Shown here piece by piece: positions 15,422 to 23,309 of a stretch of 64,000 nucleotides of DNA; within the stretch, counting starts at the first letter, position 1; each line of letters opens with the position of its first letter. Made by a program: the position numbers and the translations under genes. The notes beneath the pieces were generated by a model. That model worked only from the letters and a program-made list of their open reading frames with translations. It had not been told where the DNA came from and did no database searches. Origin of the DNA: Pseudarthrobacter sp. IC2-21 (GTDB lineage Bacteria > Actinomycetota > Actinomycetes > Actinomycetales > Micrococcaceae). The DNA lies in the NCBI RefSeq assembly GCF_034048115.1, contig NZ_CP139145.1, positions 2,914,001 through 2,978,000 of the forward strand, in the 5' to 3' direction.

Positions 15422-16650
15422 TATACGCGCTCCAGCAGCATCGCAGTGCCCTGGCCCACGCCGATGCACATGGTGGCGAGGCCGAATTTGGCGTCCTCAC
15501 GTTCCATCCGTCCCAGGAGGGTGATGGCGATCCGTGATCCGCTGGAACCGAGGGGATGCCCCAGGCTGATGGCGCCGCCGTCGTTATTCACGATCTCCGG
15601 ATCCAGGCCAAGCCGCCGCATGGTGGCAAGCGACTGGGTGGCGAAGGCTTCGTTGAGTTCGACGACGCCCAGGTCGCCCCCGCTCATGCCGCTGCGCTTG
15701 AGTACTTTCTGGGTGGCAGGGACCGGGCCGATGCCCATGATCTCGGGTTCGCAGCCGGCCGAAGCACCGTCAATGATCCGGGCCCGGGGTGTCAGGCCCA
15801 GCCGTTCAATGGCGGCCTCGGACGCGACGATGATCGCGGACGCACCGTCGTTGAGGGTGGAGGAATTGCCGGCCGTGACCACCGAACCGCCGGAGACCAC
15901 CGGGCGTAAGCCGGCGAGGACCTCCAGGGTGGTCCCGGCACGCGGGCCCTCATCGGTGTCCACGACGGTCTCGGATTTGCGGGTCTTCACGGTCACGGGC
16001 ACGATCTCGTCGGCGAACCGTCCCGCGGCGATGGCGGCGAGGGACCGTTCGTGGGAGCGGACCGCGAACGCGTCGGCGTCCTCACGGGTGATGCCGTCCA
16101 CCCGGGCCACTTCCTCGGCGGTTTCGGGCATCGAGTAGGTCATCTTGCCGTCTCTGGCCAGCTCACCCTTCTGGAACTTGGGGTTGGCGAACCGCCAACC
16201 GATGGAGGTATCGAAAATCTGTCCCGGCTTCGCGAACGCCGTGGCGGGCTTTTCCTGGACCCAGGGGGCTCGGCTCATGGACTCCACCCCGCCGGCGATC
16301 ACGATGTCCGCGGCGCCGGACTTGATCATCTGACTGGCCTGGATGATGGCGCTCAGCCCGGAGGCACACAGCCTATTGACCGTGATCCCGGGGATATGGA
16401 GGGGCAGCCCTGCCAGGAGGGTAGCCATCCGGGCCACATTCCGGTTCTCCTCACCCGCGCCGTTGGCGTTGCCCAGGATCACCTCATCGATGCTGTCGGG
16501 ATCCAGCCCCGCACGGGCCACCAACTCCCGGATCACCAGCGCCGCCAAATCGTCCGGCCGGACCGAGGACAACGCCCCGCCGTACCGCCCCACCGGGGTG
16601 CGGACACCTCCAACAAGGAAAGCCTGCGGTCCTGCGGTAGCTGACACCAT
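15421..16650 (-). CDS. Acyl-CoA thiolase (3-oxoadipyl-CoA/acetyl-CoA acyltransferase type), 409 aa
   Basis: Complete thiolase of the PcaF/PaaJ/FadA group. The nucleophilic Cys is in NRLCASGLSAI at about residue 90. NEAFATQSLA, GGAISLGHPLGSSGSRI (catalytic His) and the second Cys in CIGVGQGTAML are all intact. It cleaves a 3-oxoacyl-CoA with CoA to release acetyl-CoA, or a succinyl-CoA-type product if the substrate is a dicarboxylate. The ATG at 16650 has AAGG eight bases upstream. It is the first gene of the coupled three-gene beta-oxidation operon. The upstream region has a palindrome AACAA-CA-TTGTT at about 16670-16681 and, further away, the recurrent operator at 16882. Confidence 0.93.
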   Translation of the reverse strand: MVSATAGPQAFLVGGVRTPVGRYGGALSSVRPDDLAALVIRELVARAGLDPDSIDEVILGNANGAGEENRNVARMATLLAGLPLHIPGITVNRLCASGLSAIIQASQMIKSGAADIVIAGGVESMSRAPWVQEKPATAFAKPGQIFDTSIGWRFANPKFQKGELARDGKMTYSMPETAEEVARVDGITREDADAFAVRSHERSLAAIAAGRFADEIVPVTVKTRKSETVVDTDEGPRAGTTLEVLAGLRPVVSGGSVVTAGNSSTLNDGASAIIVASEAAIERLGLTPRARIIDGASAGCEPEIMGIGPVPATQKVLKRSGMSGGDLGVVELNEAFATQSLATMRRLGLDPEIVNNDGGAISLGHPLGSSGSRIAITLLGRMEREDAKFGLATMCIGVGQGTAMLLERV

Positions 16651-16881
16651 GGAAACACCCTTCACGCGATAAACAACATTGTTTTGTCAACGGCCACTCC
16701 CCCAGATGTCCGCCACCTACGGCTGCGCGGCAAAAAGCCTCCAGGACTCGCCTCCAGGCCAATCAGAGAGCCAGTCGCTGGACCACCAATGTCGGATTGC
16801 TGGAACGTTCACCGCATTGGCAAGGCAGCCGGAGATCAGAAGCAGCAGGCCATCGACTAGTAAACCGAGCCTAGCATGTCA

Positions 16882-16895
16882 TACAAACGCTTGGT
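16882..16895. promoter_or_regulatory. TetR-type operator (site 6)
   Basis: TACAAACGCTTGGT lies between the thiolase operon (leftward) and small-protein gene A1 (rightward). The same sequence is found in front of the second copy at 40890-40903. The rest of 16651-16959 shows no gene. Confidence 0.6.
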
Positions 16896-16959
16896 AGACT
16901 CGTCAATCAGTACCCAAGGTTGTTGAGTTGTTGCCATGGAGCAGGAGCAGGAGTTCGAT

Positions 16960-17250
16960 ATGAACGAGGCAGCGATTGAGACTGTGCCATGGCGGGGATC
17001 CATGGCTGAGGCTAAAACAGAACTCGCGGAGGATTGGCAGTTCCTGGTGGGATGTGAGGTCGATGTCCGGCGGGGACGATGCCTGCTGCGCACCGGCGCT
17101 ATAGACGCAGCTACGGATGACGGGAACATCGTATGGCTTTCCCGCCAAGGCGTCCATGAGCGCAGGCTTCTGACCAGAGCCGACGGCTACGATCTCTGGG
17201 TCACCAAACTGGACAACCAGAGGGTTCTCGCACGCAGGGACGACGGCTGA
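16960..17250 (+). CDS. Small conserved protein of unknown function, family A copy 1, 96 aa
   Basis: I do not recognise this family. It has a short charged helical N-terminus, then a compact beta-rich core: EDWQFLVGCEVDVRRGRCLL, IDAATDDGNIVWLSRQG and LLTRADGYDLWVTKLDNQ. No transmembrane segment or cysteine motif is seen. I chose the ATG at 16960 because AGGAG is at the right distance and because the homologous copy 2 (40964-41248) starts at the matching codon (TTG). An ATG at 16936 is also in frame. The last third, and 187 bases beyond the stop, are almost identical to copy 2, whereas the N-terminal halves have diverged. It lies behind an operator-like palindrome next to catabolic oxidoreductase genes. 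Confidence 0.65.
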   Translation: MNEAAIETVPWRGSMAEAKTELAEDWQFLVGCEVDVRRGRCLLRTGAIDAATDDGNIVWLSRQGVHERRLLTRADGYDLWVTKLDNQRVLARRDDG

Positions 17251-17437
17251 CGGAGCGAGACCTCCGTCTGCTGGGGCATGGTGAATACCCGGTCCGCTAC
17301 AGAGGCGCAGCGCTTCCCTCAGGTCACCCAACAAAACGGCACATGCTACCTAGCGTTTTTGGCTTTGGCTGGCCCTTTACCCGGGTGATGGCTTTCGCTC
17401 GGTGCTCCTTGGCCGCGTTCCGCAGAAACTTGCGGTC
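17161..17437. repeat. 277-bp direct repeat, copy 1
   Basis: The sequence from CGCAGGCTTCTGACCAG to AAACTTGCGGTC is repeated with very few changes, in the same orientation, at 41159-41435. It covers the 3' end of the family A gene and the non-coding stretch behind it, including a hairpin GACGGAG-6-CTCCGTC at 17249-17268 that may end transcription of gene A. Confidence 0.85.
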
Positions 17438-17532
17438 ACCGCCGGTGGCGGTGTAACTGATCGTGGACCATTGGGAATTTCTACGGTGGGCACTGTCTCG
17501 ACCGTCCTTGGTGTCGAGGCGTGCTCACGATA

Positions 17533-17546
17533 CCCAAACGTTTGAT
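17533..17546. promoter_or_regulatory. TetR-type operator (site 7)
   Basis: CCCAAACGTTTGAT, the first of two operator-like sites upstream of the Old Yellow Enzyme gene. Confidence 0.6.
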
Positions 17547-17598
17547 TGGTAGTCAAGGTATGCACTCTCGAGCGAGTCGTCAAAAAAATAGACTCCCA

Positions 17599-17612
17599 AC
17601 CAAACGCTTGAC
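17599..17612. promoter_or_regulatory. TetR-type operator (site 8)
   Basis: ACCAAACGCTTGAC, followed by TGGTTA, 66 bases after site 7. A TTGACT at 17608-17613 overlaps it and could be a -35 element for the gene at 17798. No clear -10 is seen. Confidence 0.65.
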
Positions 17613-17797
17613 TGGTTAGCTGCAACTTGCGACCATGAGATGCATGTCACGACGGCAGTTCACCACCTACTGTCACGTTATCGTGCCAACTCTTTCAGAT
17701 TCGGGTCTAGGTCAGGATGAGTCTCCGACACAGACGGTGGTCTACCGCAAGGCCATGCACACCTACAAGCCAGAAATCACTCACCGAGGAGATAGAT

Positions 17798-18985
17798 TTG
17801 TCCCCCAGTATGCTCTTTACCCCCGTCCAGCTCCGCGACGTAACGCTGAAAAACAGAATCGTCATCTCACCTATGTGGCAGTACTGCGGAGAGAAGGGTC
17901 ACGCAACTGATTACCATCTGATGCACTACGGACAACTCGCCGAAGGCGGCCCCGGTCTCGTAATGCAGGAGGGCACCACGGTCGATAAGCGCGGCAGAGG
18001 AACGCCGGGCGACTTGGGCATCTGGGATGACGAGTTTATTCCTGGCCTCAAGCGCATCGTGCAACTTATCAAACGCAATGGTTCAGTGCCTGGCATTCAG
18101 TTGATGCATCCCGGACGGAAGGTAATGGAACGGGCCCCATGGGACGGCAGCGAACCGCTGAGTATGGAGGAAATGGAGGGCCTGGATCCGCACGAATGGG
18201 ACAGGATAGCTCCAAGCGTGACACCGCTAGCGATTGCACCCGGGCACCCGTTGCCTCGTGAAATGACCAAGGCAGATATCCGCCGGATAGTCGAGGCCTT
18301 TGTGTCGGCAGCCTCCAGGGCAGACAAAGCCGGCTACGAAGTACTCGAGTTGCATGCAGCTCACGGATACCTCATCCATTTGTTCCTGTCGGAAGCGACC
18401 AATCTCCGCACTGATGAGTATGGGGGAAGCTTCGAAAACCGAGCCCGTTTCCTTGAAGAAATCGTCGAAGGCGTGCGCAGCGTCCTTCCTCAGTCCAAGC
18501 CGTTGCTGGTACGACTCTCCTGCGTTGATGGATCCAACTGGTCCATAGGGGATACTGTCACGCTGGCCCGGCGGCTGAAGGCCCTGGGCGTCGATATGAT
18601 CGACTGCTCGATGGGAGGAATCAGCAAGCACGTCGGAACGGACCGCCGCAGCGCATACGCTTATCAGGCTTCGCTCGCGGCGACCGTGAGGAAGGAGGCC
18701 ATGATCATGACCAACGCCGTCGGATTGATCGTCCACGCACACCACGCCGAGCACCTCATCGCGGAAGGCATGGCCGACACCATTGGCATCGCGAGGGAGG
18801 CTATTTACAACCCCCACTGGCCAATAGATGCGGCGCACAAGCTTAGTGCCGACCCTGAATTCAGTATGCTTCCGAAGCGACAGGCATTCTGGTTCCATTA
18901 CCGCAACCAAGGTATGGAGAAATTCCTGCCATCTACGCACACTTCTGACGTGATCCCCGGACTACGGGAGAGTCTGTCACCGTAA
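17798..18985 (+). CDS. Old Yellow Enzyme family NADH:flavin oxidoreductase, about 395 aa
   Basis: FMN-dependent ene-reductase-type TIM barrel. QLRDVTLKNRIVISPMWQYC marks the start of the barrel. IQLMHPGRK, ELHAAHGYLIHLFLS (substrate-binding His pair region), RTDEYGGSFENRARFLEEI and VRLSCVDG follow in family order, and GIAREAIYNPHWP ends the FMN site. In YqjM-type enzymes the flavin-tuning residue in PMC is Cys; here it is Trp (PMW). The preferred start is the TTG at 17798 because AGGAG lies six bases before it; the in-frame ATG at 17717 would add 27 non-conserved residues. It would reduce an enone or a related unsaturated carbonyl. Two operator sites precede it. Confidence 0.88.
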   Translation: MSPSMLFTPVQLRDVTLKNRIVISPMWQYCGEKGHATDYHLMHYGQLAEGGPGLVMQEGTTVDKRGRGTPGDLGIWDDEFIPGLKRIVQLIKRNGSVPGIQLMHPGRKVMERAPWDGSEPLSMEEMEGLDPHEWDRIAPSVTPLAIAPGHPLPREMTKADIRRIVEAFVSAASRADKAGYEVLELHAAHGYLIHLFLSEATNLRTDEYGGSFENRARFLEEIVEGVRSVLPQSKPLLVRLSCVDGSNWSIGDTVTLARRLKALGVDMIDCSMGGISKHVGTDRRSAYAYQASLAATVRKEAMIMTNAVGLIVHAHHAEHLIAEGMADTIGIAREAIYNPHWPIDAAHKLSADPEFSMLPKRQAFWFHYRNQGMEKFLPSTHTSDVIPGLRESLSP

Positions 18986-19199
18986 GCGCCCTTTCGCTCA
19001 TATTTTTACGAAGTGGCGATCGAAATTCTCCCCTCGACAACACGCACGGACTGCTCGAAGGTCGCCCACGAGGCTATTCAGCCGAGCAGCCGGCCCGACG
19101 AAGCGGCAGTTCCGGCCCCAGCGCCTGAATCATGCGAGTGCAGGCGTTGTTCTTTTGCAGGACAGCGCTTCCCATCCAACCCAATGAGGACCACCCTTA

Positions 19200-19457
19200 A
19201 TGATCATCTCCTTTGACGCCTCCCTGGCGAATCGCGAGCCGCTCCTGATTGATCCTGGCAACTTTCGCGAACTCAAGATCGTAATCGCGAACTCTACACC
19301 AGCAACCTTTGCTGTCTCTGAACGCAACAAAGAGCTAGGCCGTTGGGACGGGGATCATGTCTGGGTCAAACCCCAAGAGCTGGTGCGTTTGGCTTCCGTC
19401 GCTAACGAACCCGACAGTGCATGGCACGAAGCCTTGAGCCAAATGCTCACGCGATGA
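19200..19457 (+). CDS. Small conserved protein of unknown function, family B copy 1 (truncated), 85 aa
   Basis: I do not recognise this family. It is homologous to the 105-residue protein at 40413-40730: both begin MIIS-D-SL, share EPxL..P.NFR.LK.V, then ELGRW.GDH.WV.P, and EPD.AW near the end. This copy stops after ALSQMLTR, about 20 residues short of the other, because a deletion joins it to the last codons of an SDR gene at 19459-19515. It may therefore be non-functional. It lies downstream of the Old Yellow Enzyme gene on the same strand. Confidence 0.6.
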   Translation: MIISFDASLANREPLLIDPGNFRELKIVIANSTPATFAVSERNKELGRWDGDHVWVKPQELVRLASVANEPDSAWHEALSQMLTR

Positions 19458-19458
19458 A

Positions 19459-19515
19459 AGCAATTTCATTACGGCTGCCCAGTACCGCGTCGACGGCGGC
19501 GCGGGGGCTCCCTGA
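19459..19515 (+). pseudogene. 3' remnant of an SDR gene
   Basis: The frame reads SNFITAAQYRVDGGAGAP and then stop, matching the C-terminus SSFITGAQYRIDGGRGAS of the intact SDR at 39463-40245. In copy 2 the SDR lies directly downstream of the family B gene, so this is what remains of the same arrangement after an internal deletion. Confidence 0.75.
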
Positions 19516-19641
19516 TCGCTGCGACGACAAGTCGAACGGTACCTCCGCCAGATGGGCACATCTTATTGAGTCCTGCAATCGTTTGTTCAAGAAATCAAAT
19601 AATCACAGGCTAGCGCAGAGCTCTTGCCTCCCTATCAGCGA

Positions 19642-20388
19642 ATGAGAGCCACGTTGTCGATACTAGTTACCGGTGGGTCAAGTGGGATCGGTCGGGCGAT
19701 TGCCGAGCGGCTCGCTAAGCCCGGATCCGATGTCTTCATCGCATATCACTCCAATGACGATGCAGCCAGCGAGGCCGCAGAAAAGATCAGGCAGCGAGGC
19801 GCATCTGCACACCTGCTAAAAGCGGACATGGGCTCACTAGGTGACATCCGCATGATCATCGATCGTATTCGGCAGCACACAGACCACTTGGACGTCATTG
19901 TGCACGCAGCAGCAACTGCCATCTCGGGCAGAACGATCGACATTCCCGGAGAAGAACTCAACGGTGCGATTGCACGAAACGGCACGTCAATCGTGCATGT
20001 CGCTCGTGAAGCCCTTCCCCTCCTTCGGCCTGGCTCAAGCATCATCTACGTCACAAGCAAGGGGTCCGAGCGCGCGCTTAAGGACTACGGTGCTCTGGGC
20101 GGACCCAAGGCCCTTGGAGAGCACATGATGCGTTACCTTGCAACGGAGCTGGCAGGCCGCGGCGTGCGAGTAAACAGCATTTCTCCTGGCCCGCTCGAGA
20201 CCGAGGCCCGCCGCCAAATGTTTCCCGATACCTGGAAAACGCGCCTCGCGGATCAAATTGCCCTCAATCCGTCCGGCCGCGGCCTTGCGTTCGACGACAT
20301 CGCGAACATTGTCGAGCTGATGGTCGACCCTCGCTTCACCATGGTCCAGGGTCAGGTAATAACGATCGACGGCGGACTCACACTGTGA
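19642..20388 (+). CDS. SDR family oxidoreductase, 248 aa
   Basis: Short-chain dehydrogenase with ILVTGGSSGIGRAIAERL at the N-terminus (TGxxxGxG). The usual YxxxK is present in an atypical form, YGALGGPKALGEHMMRYLA, where the spacing between Tyr and Lys is longer and a Ser earlier (VTSKGS) may be the catalytic Ser; this resembles divergent enoyl-reductase-like SDRs. GVRVNSISPGPLETEA and the C-terminal GQVITIDGGLTL are normal. I prefer the ATG at 19642. A TTG at 19624 is also possible and neither has a strong ribosome binding site. A weak operator-like site (TGCAATCGTTTGTT) lies at 19574-19587. The substrate is unknown; an alcohol, ketone or enone of the pathway is likely. Confidence 0.8.
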   Translation: MRATLSILVTGGSSGIGRAIAERLAKPGSDVFIAYHSNDDAASEAAEKIRQRGASAHLLKADMGSLGDIRMIIDRIRQHTDHLDVIVHAAATAISGRTIDIPGEELNGAIARNGTSIVHVAREALPLLRPGSSIIYVTSKGSERALKDYGALGGPKALGEHMMRYLATELAGRGVRVNSISPGPLETEARRQMFPDTWKTRLADQIALNPSGRGLAFDDIANIVELMVDPRFTMVQGQVITIDGGLTL

Positions 20389-20530
20389 CGAGGCGAGAAA
20401 ATCCGGGACCTCTGCACTAAAGCGAGAAATGCGTGCCGCTTGGCACGGGGCTACTGCCGCCCGCACGATCACACCGCCCTTACAGGGCTAGGAAAGGAGG
20501 GACTGCCCCGGCTTCCGTTGACTCGGGGTC

Positions 20531-21361
20531 TTAGGCCGCTGTGAGCGCGGTCCGGTTGATTGTTTCATATTCGATGGGCGTGAGTTTGCCCAGCCTTCTT
20601 TGCCGTCGCCGGCGATGGTAGGTTCTCTCGATCCAGGTTGTGATGGCCAGCCGGAGTTCCTGCCTGGTGAGCCACCGTTGACGGTCCAGGACGTTCTTCT
20701 GCAGCAGCGAGAAGAACGATTCCATCGCGGCGTTGTCCGCGCGCGCCCCGACCCTGCCCATCGATCCGGTGAGCCCGTGGTGCCGGAGGGACTCGACGAA
20801 CCGGCGTGACCGGAACTGGACGGATTCAACCGGTCGTCGCAACGCCTCGATTCTGGAGGTAGCGATGGGCAGACCGGCAGGCTGGATGAAAGCGGCGACG
20901 GCAAGCGAGGACTTCATCCGCGAGTCCATCGAGTAGCCGACGATCCTCCCGGAATAGATGTCCTTCACCGCGCAGAGGTAGAGCTTGCCCTCGGCCGTTG
21001 GGTGCTCGGTGATGTCCGTCAGCCACAGCTCGTTCGGCGCCGCGGCGGTGAAATCCCGCTCGACCAGGTCGTCGTGGACCGGCGGCCCGGGTCTGCGGTT
21101 CAGGCCACGCTTCTTCGAGAACACCGACCAGATGCCGTGGTCCCTACATAAGCGCTGGACCCTGTTCTCACCCGCCGTGATGCCCTTCTCCGGGAGTTCG
21201 TCGGCGATGAACCGGTACCCGAATGCAGGGTCGTCGGCGTGGATGTCCAGGGCGGCGTTGACGAGGTGCGCATCGATCCAGTCGCGTTCCGTCACCGGGC
21301 TGGCCCTCCACCGGTAATAGCCTTGCTTGCTGATCTTCAACACCCTGCAGGTCACCGCCAC
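20531..21361 (-). CDS. IS3-family transposase OrfB, second catalytic Asp apparently lost, 276 aa
   Basis: rve-type DDE transposase. The N-terminal part VAVTCRVLKISKQGYYRWRA is the usual OrfB start, and the first catalytic Asp is in NELWLTDITEHPT. The expected second motif, HSDRGSQF.S, reads RRPVESVQFRSRRF, so the second Asp is missing, while the Glu region (ARADNAAMESFFSLLQKNVL) is intact. It is normally made as an OrfAB fusion by -1 slippage on the AAAAAG run near 21405. If the reading is right the element is defective and cannot move by itself. Confidence 0.85.
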   Translation of the reverse strand: MAVTCRVLKISKQGYYRWRASPVTERDWIDAHLVNAALDIHADDPAFGYRFIADELPEKGITAGENRVQRLCRDHGIWSVFSKKRGLNRRPGPPVHDDLVERDFTAAAPNELWLTDITEHPTAEGKLYLCAVKDIYSGRIVGYSMDSRMKSSLAVAAFIQPAGLPIATSRIEALRRPVESVQFRSRRFVESLRHHGLTGSMGRVGARADNAAMESFFSLLQKNVLDRQRWLTRQELRLAITTWIERTYHRRRRQRRLGKLTPIEYETINRTALTAA

Positions 21362-21684
21362 GGGAACACCGTCGGCGGCAAGCTCCGTGACCAGCGGGTA
21401 AATCTTTTTGGGTTGATGTCCCTGGCCAGATAGGCAGCAGCCCGGCGCAGAATCTCATTCTCCTGCTCCAACAGGCGGTTACGCTTCTTCAGCTCCCGCA
21501 TCTCGGCCGACTCCGTCGCCGCCGGGGCGGCCCCGGATTCCTTACGTTCGGCGATTGCAATCCAGCGCTTCAACGTCGTGACCGAAAGCCCGAAATCCTT
21601 AGCAATCTGCGCCAGCGGCGCCTCGCCCTTGCGGGCCACATCAATAACATCCTGGCGGAACTCCGCCCCATAAGCCGTGGGCAT
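21352..21684 (-). CDS. IS3-family transposase OrfA, 110 aa
   Basis: Small DNA-binding protein of IS3 elements. The helix-turn-helix is in PLAQIAKDFGLSVTTLKRWI, followed by a leucine-zipper-like MRELKKRNRLLEQENEILRR. The ATG at 21684 has AAGGATG upstream. The 3' end overlaps orfB, and a slippery AAAAAG near 21405 would produce the fusion transposase. Confidence 0.9.
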   Translation of the reverse strand: MPTAYGAEFRQDVIDVARKGEAPLAQIAKDFGLSVTTLKRWIAIAERKESGAAPAATESAEMRELKKRNRLLEQENEILRRAAAYLARDINPKRFTRWSRSLPPTVFPWR

Positions 21685-21804
21685 GGTCAACATCCTTCCA
21701 CGAGCACAAGCTCGCTAGGTCAAGGAGTCAACAAAACCGGGGGCAGCCCCAATCATAACCTCATACCCGTCGGCCAGCCCGGCTGCTGAGGATAGAGTCG
21801 TATT

Positions 21805-22116
21805 GTGGCCACGCCTTCACAAGATCCTCGACCCGAGATCCTTATCGACGTCGATTACGGGTACACCTGGCCGATGTCCACCATATTCTGGGCGCTAGAA
21901 GATGTTCCTGATTGGAAGAGCGAACTACCAGAGGCTCTGTACGAGGATTTTGTGGCCTGGGCGAAATTCTTCAACGAACATGCGAATGAAGAGACAGGGA
22001 TGTTTGGGAGTGAGGAACGCCGCAAACACTTTGACCTGGAAGGGGTTCGCCTCCGAGATGAACTCGAAAAAGTTCTGGGAGATAGATTTCGATTCCGTCT
22101 CCGGCTGTGGTTCTAA
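21805..22116 (+). CDS. Small hypothetical protein, 103 aa
   Basis: A soluble acidic protein of no recognised family with aromatic-rich segments: DVDYGYTWPMSTIFWALEDV, then a predicted helix ALYEDFVAWAKFFNEHANEE, then a charged amphipathic C-terminus. The GTG at 21805 starts about 55 bases after the right end of the IS3 element, so its promoter may have been changed by that insertion. No neighbour suggests a role. It could be a genuine small gene; codon use is plausible. The following region 22117-22331 shows no gene. Confidence 0.45.
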   Translation: MATPSQDPRPEILIDVDYGYTWPMSTIFWALEDVPDWKSELPEALYEDFVAWAKFFNEHANEETGMFGSEERRKHFDLEGVRLRDELEKVLGDRFRFRLRLWF

Positions 22117-22331
22117 GTAAAAGTCAAAAGATGCAACATTTTTTTGCGCACTCCGCTTGAGAAAGAACTAGGATTGGCCGGGCCTCCGGGGGCAACAAAG
22201 AAGAGGGGCTACAGGCCGCCCCAACCACGCTCATCTGCGAAGGGCCACTCAACTCGGATCTTTGGAAAGAGACTCAACTATGCCGAGACAAATCAATGAC
22301 ATGCCTCCTCTCCGACGCGCACCTTTCTCAC

Positions 22332-23129
22332 TCAGCCAGCGAGAAAGGTCCTGCGCTCAGAAAGGGGCAATCTGAGATAGCTGTCGAGCACGGTTACCGC
22401 CTTCGAGCCGAACTTCACTCGCAGGCTCGCTCCGGAATCGAGATCCAGTGCAACGCCCAGCGGCGCCTCGCGACCGGCTTGCATCGCGCGCTTCGCGGAG
22501 ACCACTGCAAGCCTGTTATTACGGAGCATTTCTCCAATGAGTGCGCGGGATCTCTCAAGGGCGTTATCCGCGAGTTCCGTGATCATGCCAAGTTCCAACG
22601 CCCTCTGGGGCGCGACGACTGAGCCACTCAGCACGAGGCTGAGTGCACGGTCGTAACCGATAAGCCGACTCAGTCGCTGCATGCCGCCGGACCCGGGGAC
22701 AATACCCAGCCGGGTCTCGGGAAGCCCGTAGAGGAACTCACCCTTCTCACCAATGCGAATATCGCACGCCAACGCTAGCTCGTAGCCAAAACCCATGGTG
22801 TCGCCGTTGAGTGCGCAAACAACTGGGTACGGCGCAGCGGAGATCAGATTGAACAGTCGATTAACGCGATCGTTGCGCGCCGGGCCTAGCATCGCGAGAA
22901 CATCGGTGCCTTCGATTCCTGCGCGGATTTCGTCAGGGGAGAAATGGGTGATGAAGGACCCGTTCCCTCGACCGCTGAGGATCAGCCCCGCAATTTGATC
23001 TCCGCTCCACGCGAGCGTGAGCGCCTCCAGTTCGCTTACCGCCGCATCCGTGCAATAGCCGCTTGGTGAGTTCGAGAACGTCGCTGTGACAATTCCGCTC
23101 CCGTCAGTGTTTAGCGACCAGAAATCCAT
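22332..23129 (-). CDS. Enoyl-CoA hydratase/isomerase family protein, 265 aa
   Basis: Crotonase-fold protein with the second oxyanion-hole segment ALNGDTMGFGYELALACDI. The first catalytic Glu is present (GLPETRLGIVPGSGG) but the second is not (DRALSLVLSGSVV), so isomerase, hydratase or hydrolase are all possible. The ATG at 23129 has AGGAG six bases upstream. It is the last gene of a leftward operon that starts with the ABC-transporter binding protein at 30269 and includes two SDR genes; a stable hairpin (23246-23279) separates it from the SDR before it. Confidence 0.87.
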   Translation of the reverse strand: MDFWSLNTDGSGIVTATFSNSPSGYCTDAAVSELEALTLAWSGDQIAGLILSGRGNGSFITHFSPDEIRAGIEGTDVLAMLGPARNDRVNRLFNLISAAPYPVVCALNGDTMGFGYELALACDIRIGEKGEFLYGLPETRLGIVPGSGGMQRLSRLIGYDRALSLVLSGSVVAPQRALELGMITELADNALERSRALIGEMLRNNRLAVVSAKRAMQAGREAPLGVALDLDSGASLRVKFGSKAVTVLDSYLRLPLSERRTFLAG

Positions 23130-23245
23130 CTTGATCTCCTAACGCTACCGAATCATTCGATATTGAAATCGAGTCGGGCCAGTTCATTTTCGTCCTCCGG
23201 GTATTAGTTGCGTGCGTCTCATCGTCAGGTCAACCATGAAGGTGT

Positions 23246-23279
23246 TGCGGGTTGTTCGCGGCTATGCGAACAACCCGCA
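23246..23279. terminator. Intercistronic hairpin with 14-bp stem
   Basis: TGCGGGTTGTTCGC - GGCTAT - GCGAACAACCCGCA forms a perfect 14-bp stem with a six-base loop between an SDR gene and the crotonase gene. No T-tract, so attenuation or mRNA protection is as likely as termination. A smaller hairpin with the same GGCTAT loop is at 29116-29133. Confidence 0.6.
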
Positions 23280-23309
23280 GCTCAGAAACTCTTCTCTGGC
23301 AGAGCCTCG

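Larger units (their letters stand above)
20499..21750 (-). mobile_element. IS3-family insertion sequence, about 1.25 kb
   Basis: The element carries overlapping orfA and orfB and is bounded by imperfect inverted repeats: the left end begins GGGACTGCCCCGGCTTCC and reaches GTTGACTC; the right end read inward begins GGGGCTGCCCCCGGTTTT and reaches GTTGACTC. I could not identify a clear target-site duplication. It sits between the SDR gene at 19642 and a small hypothetical gene. Confidence 0.85.

Noticed and set aside
16903..17334. 143-residue minus-strand frame, repeated at 40862-41332
   Set aside because: Both copies lie antisense to the family A genes. The similarity follows from the duplicated DNA, and the + strand frames have better ribosome binding sites and conserved starts.
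19574..19587. Operator upstream of the SDR gene at 19642
   Set aside because: TGCAATCGTTTGTT matches only about nine of twelve informative positions; too weak to list as a feature.
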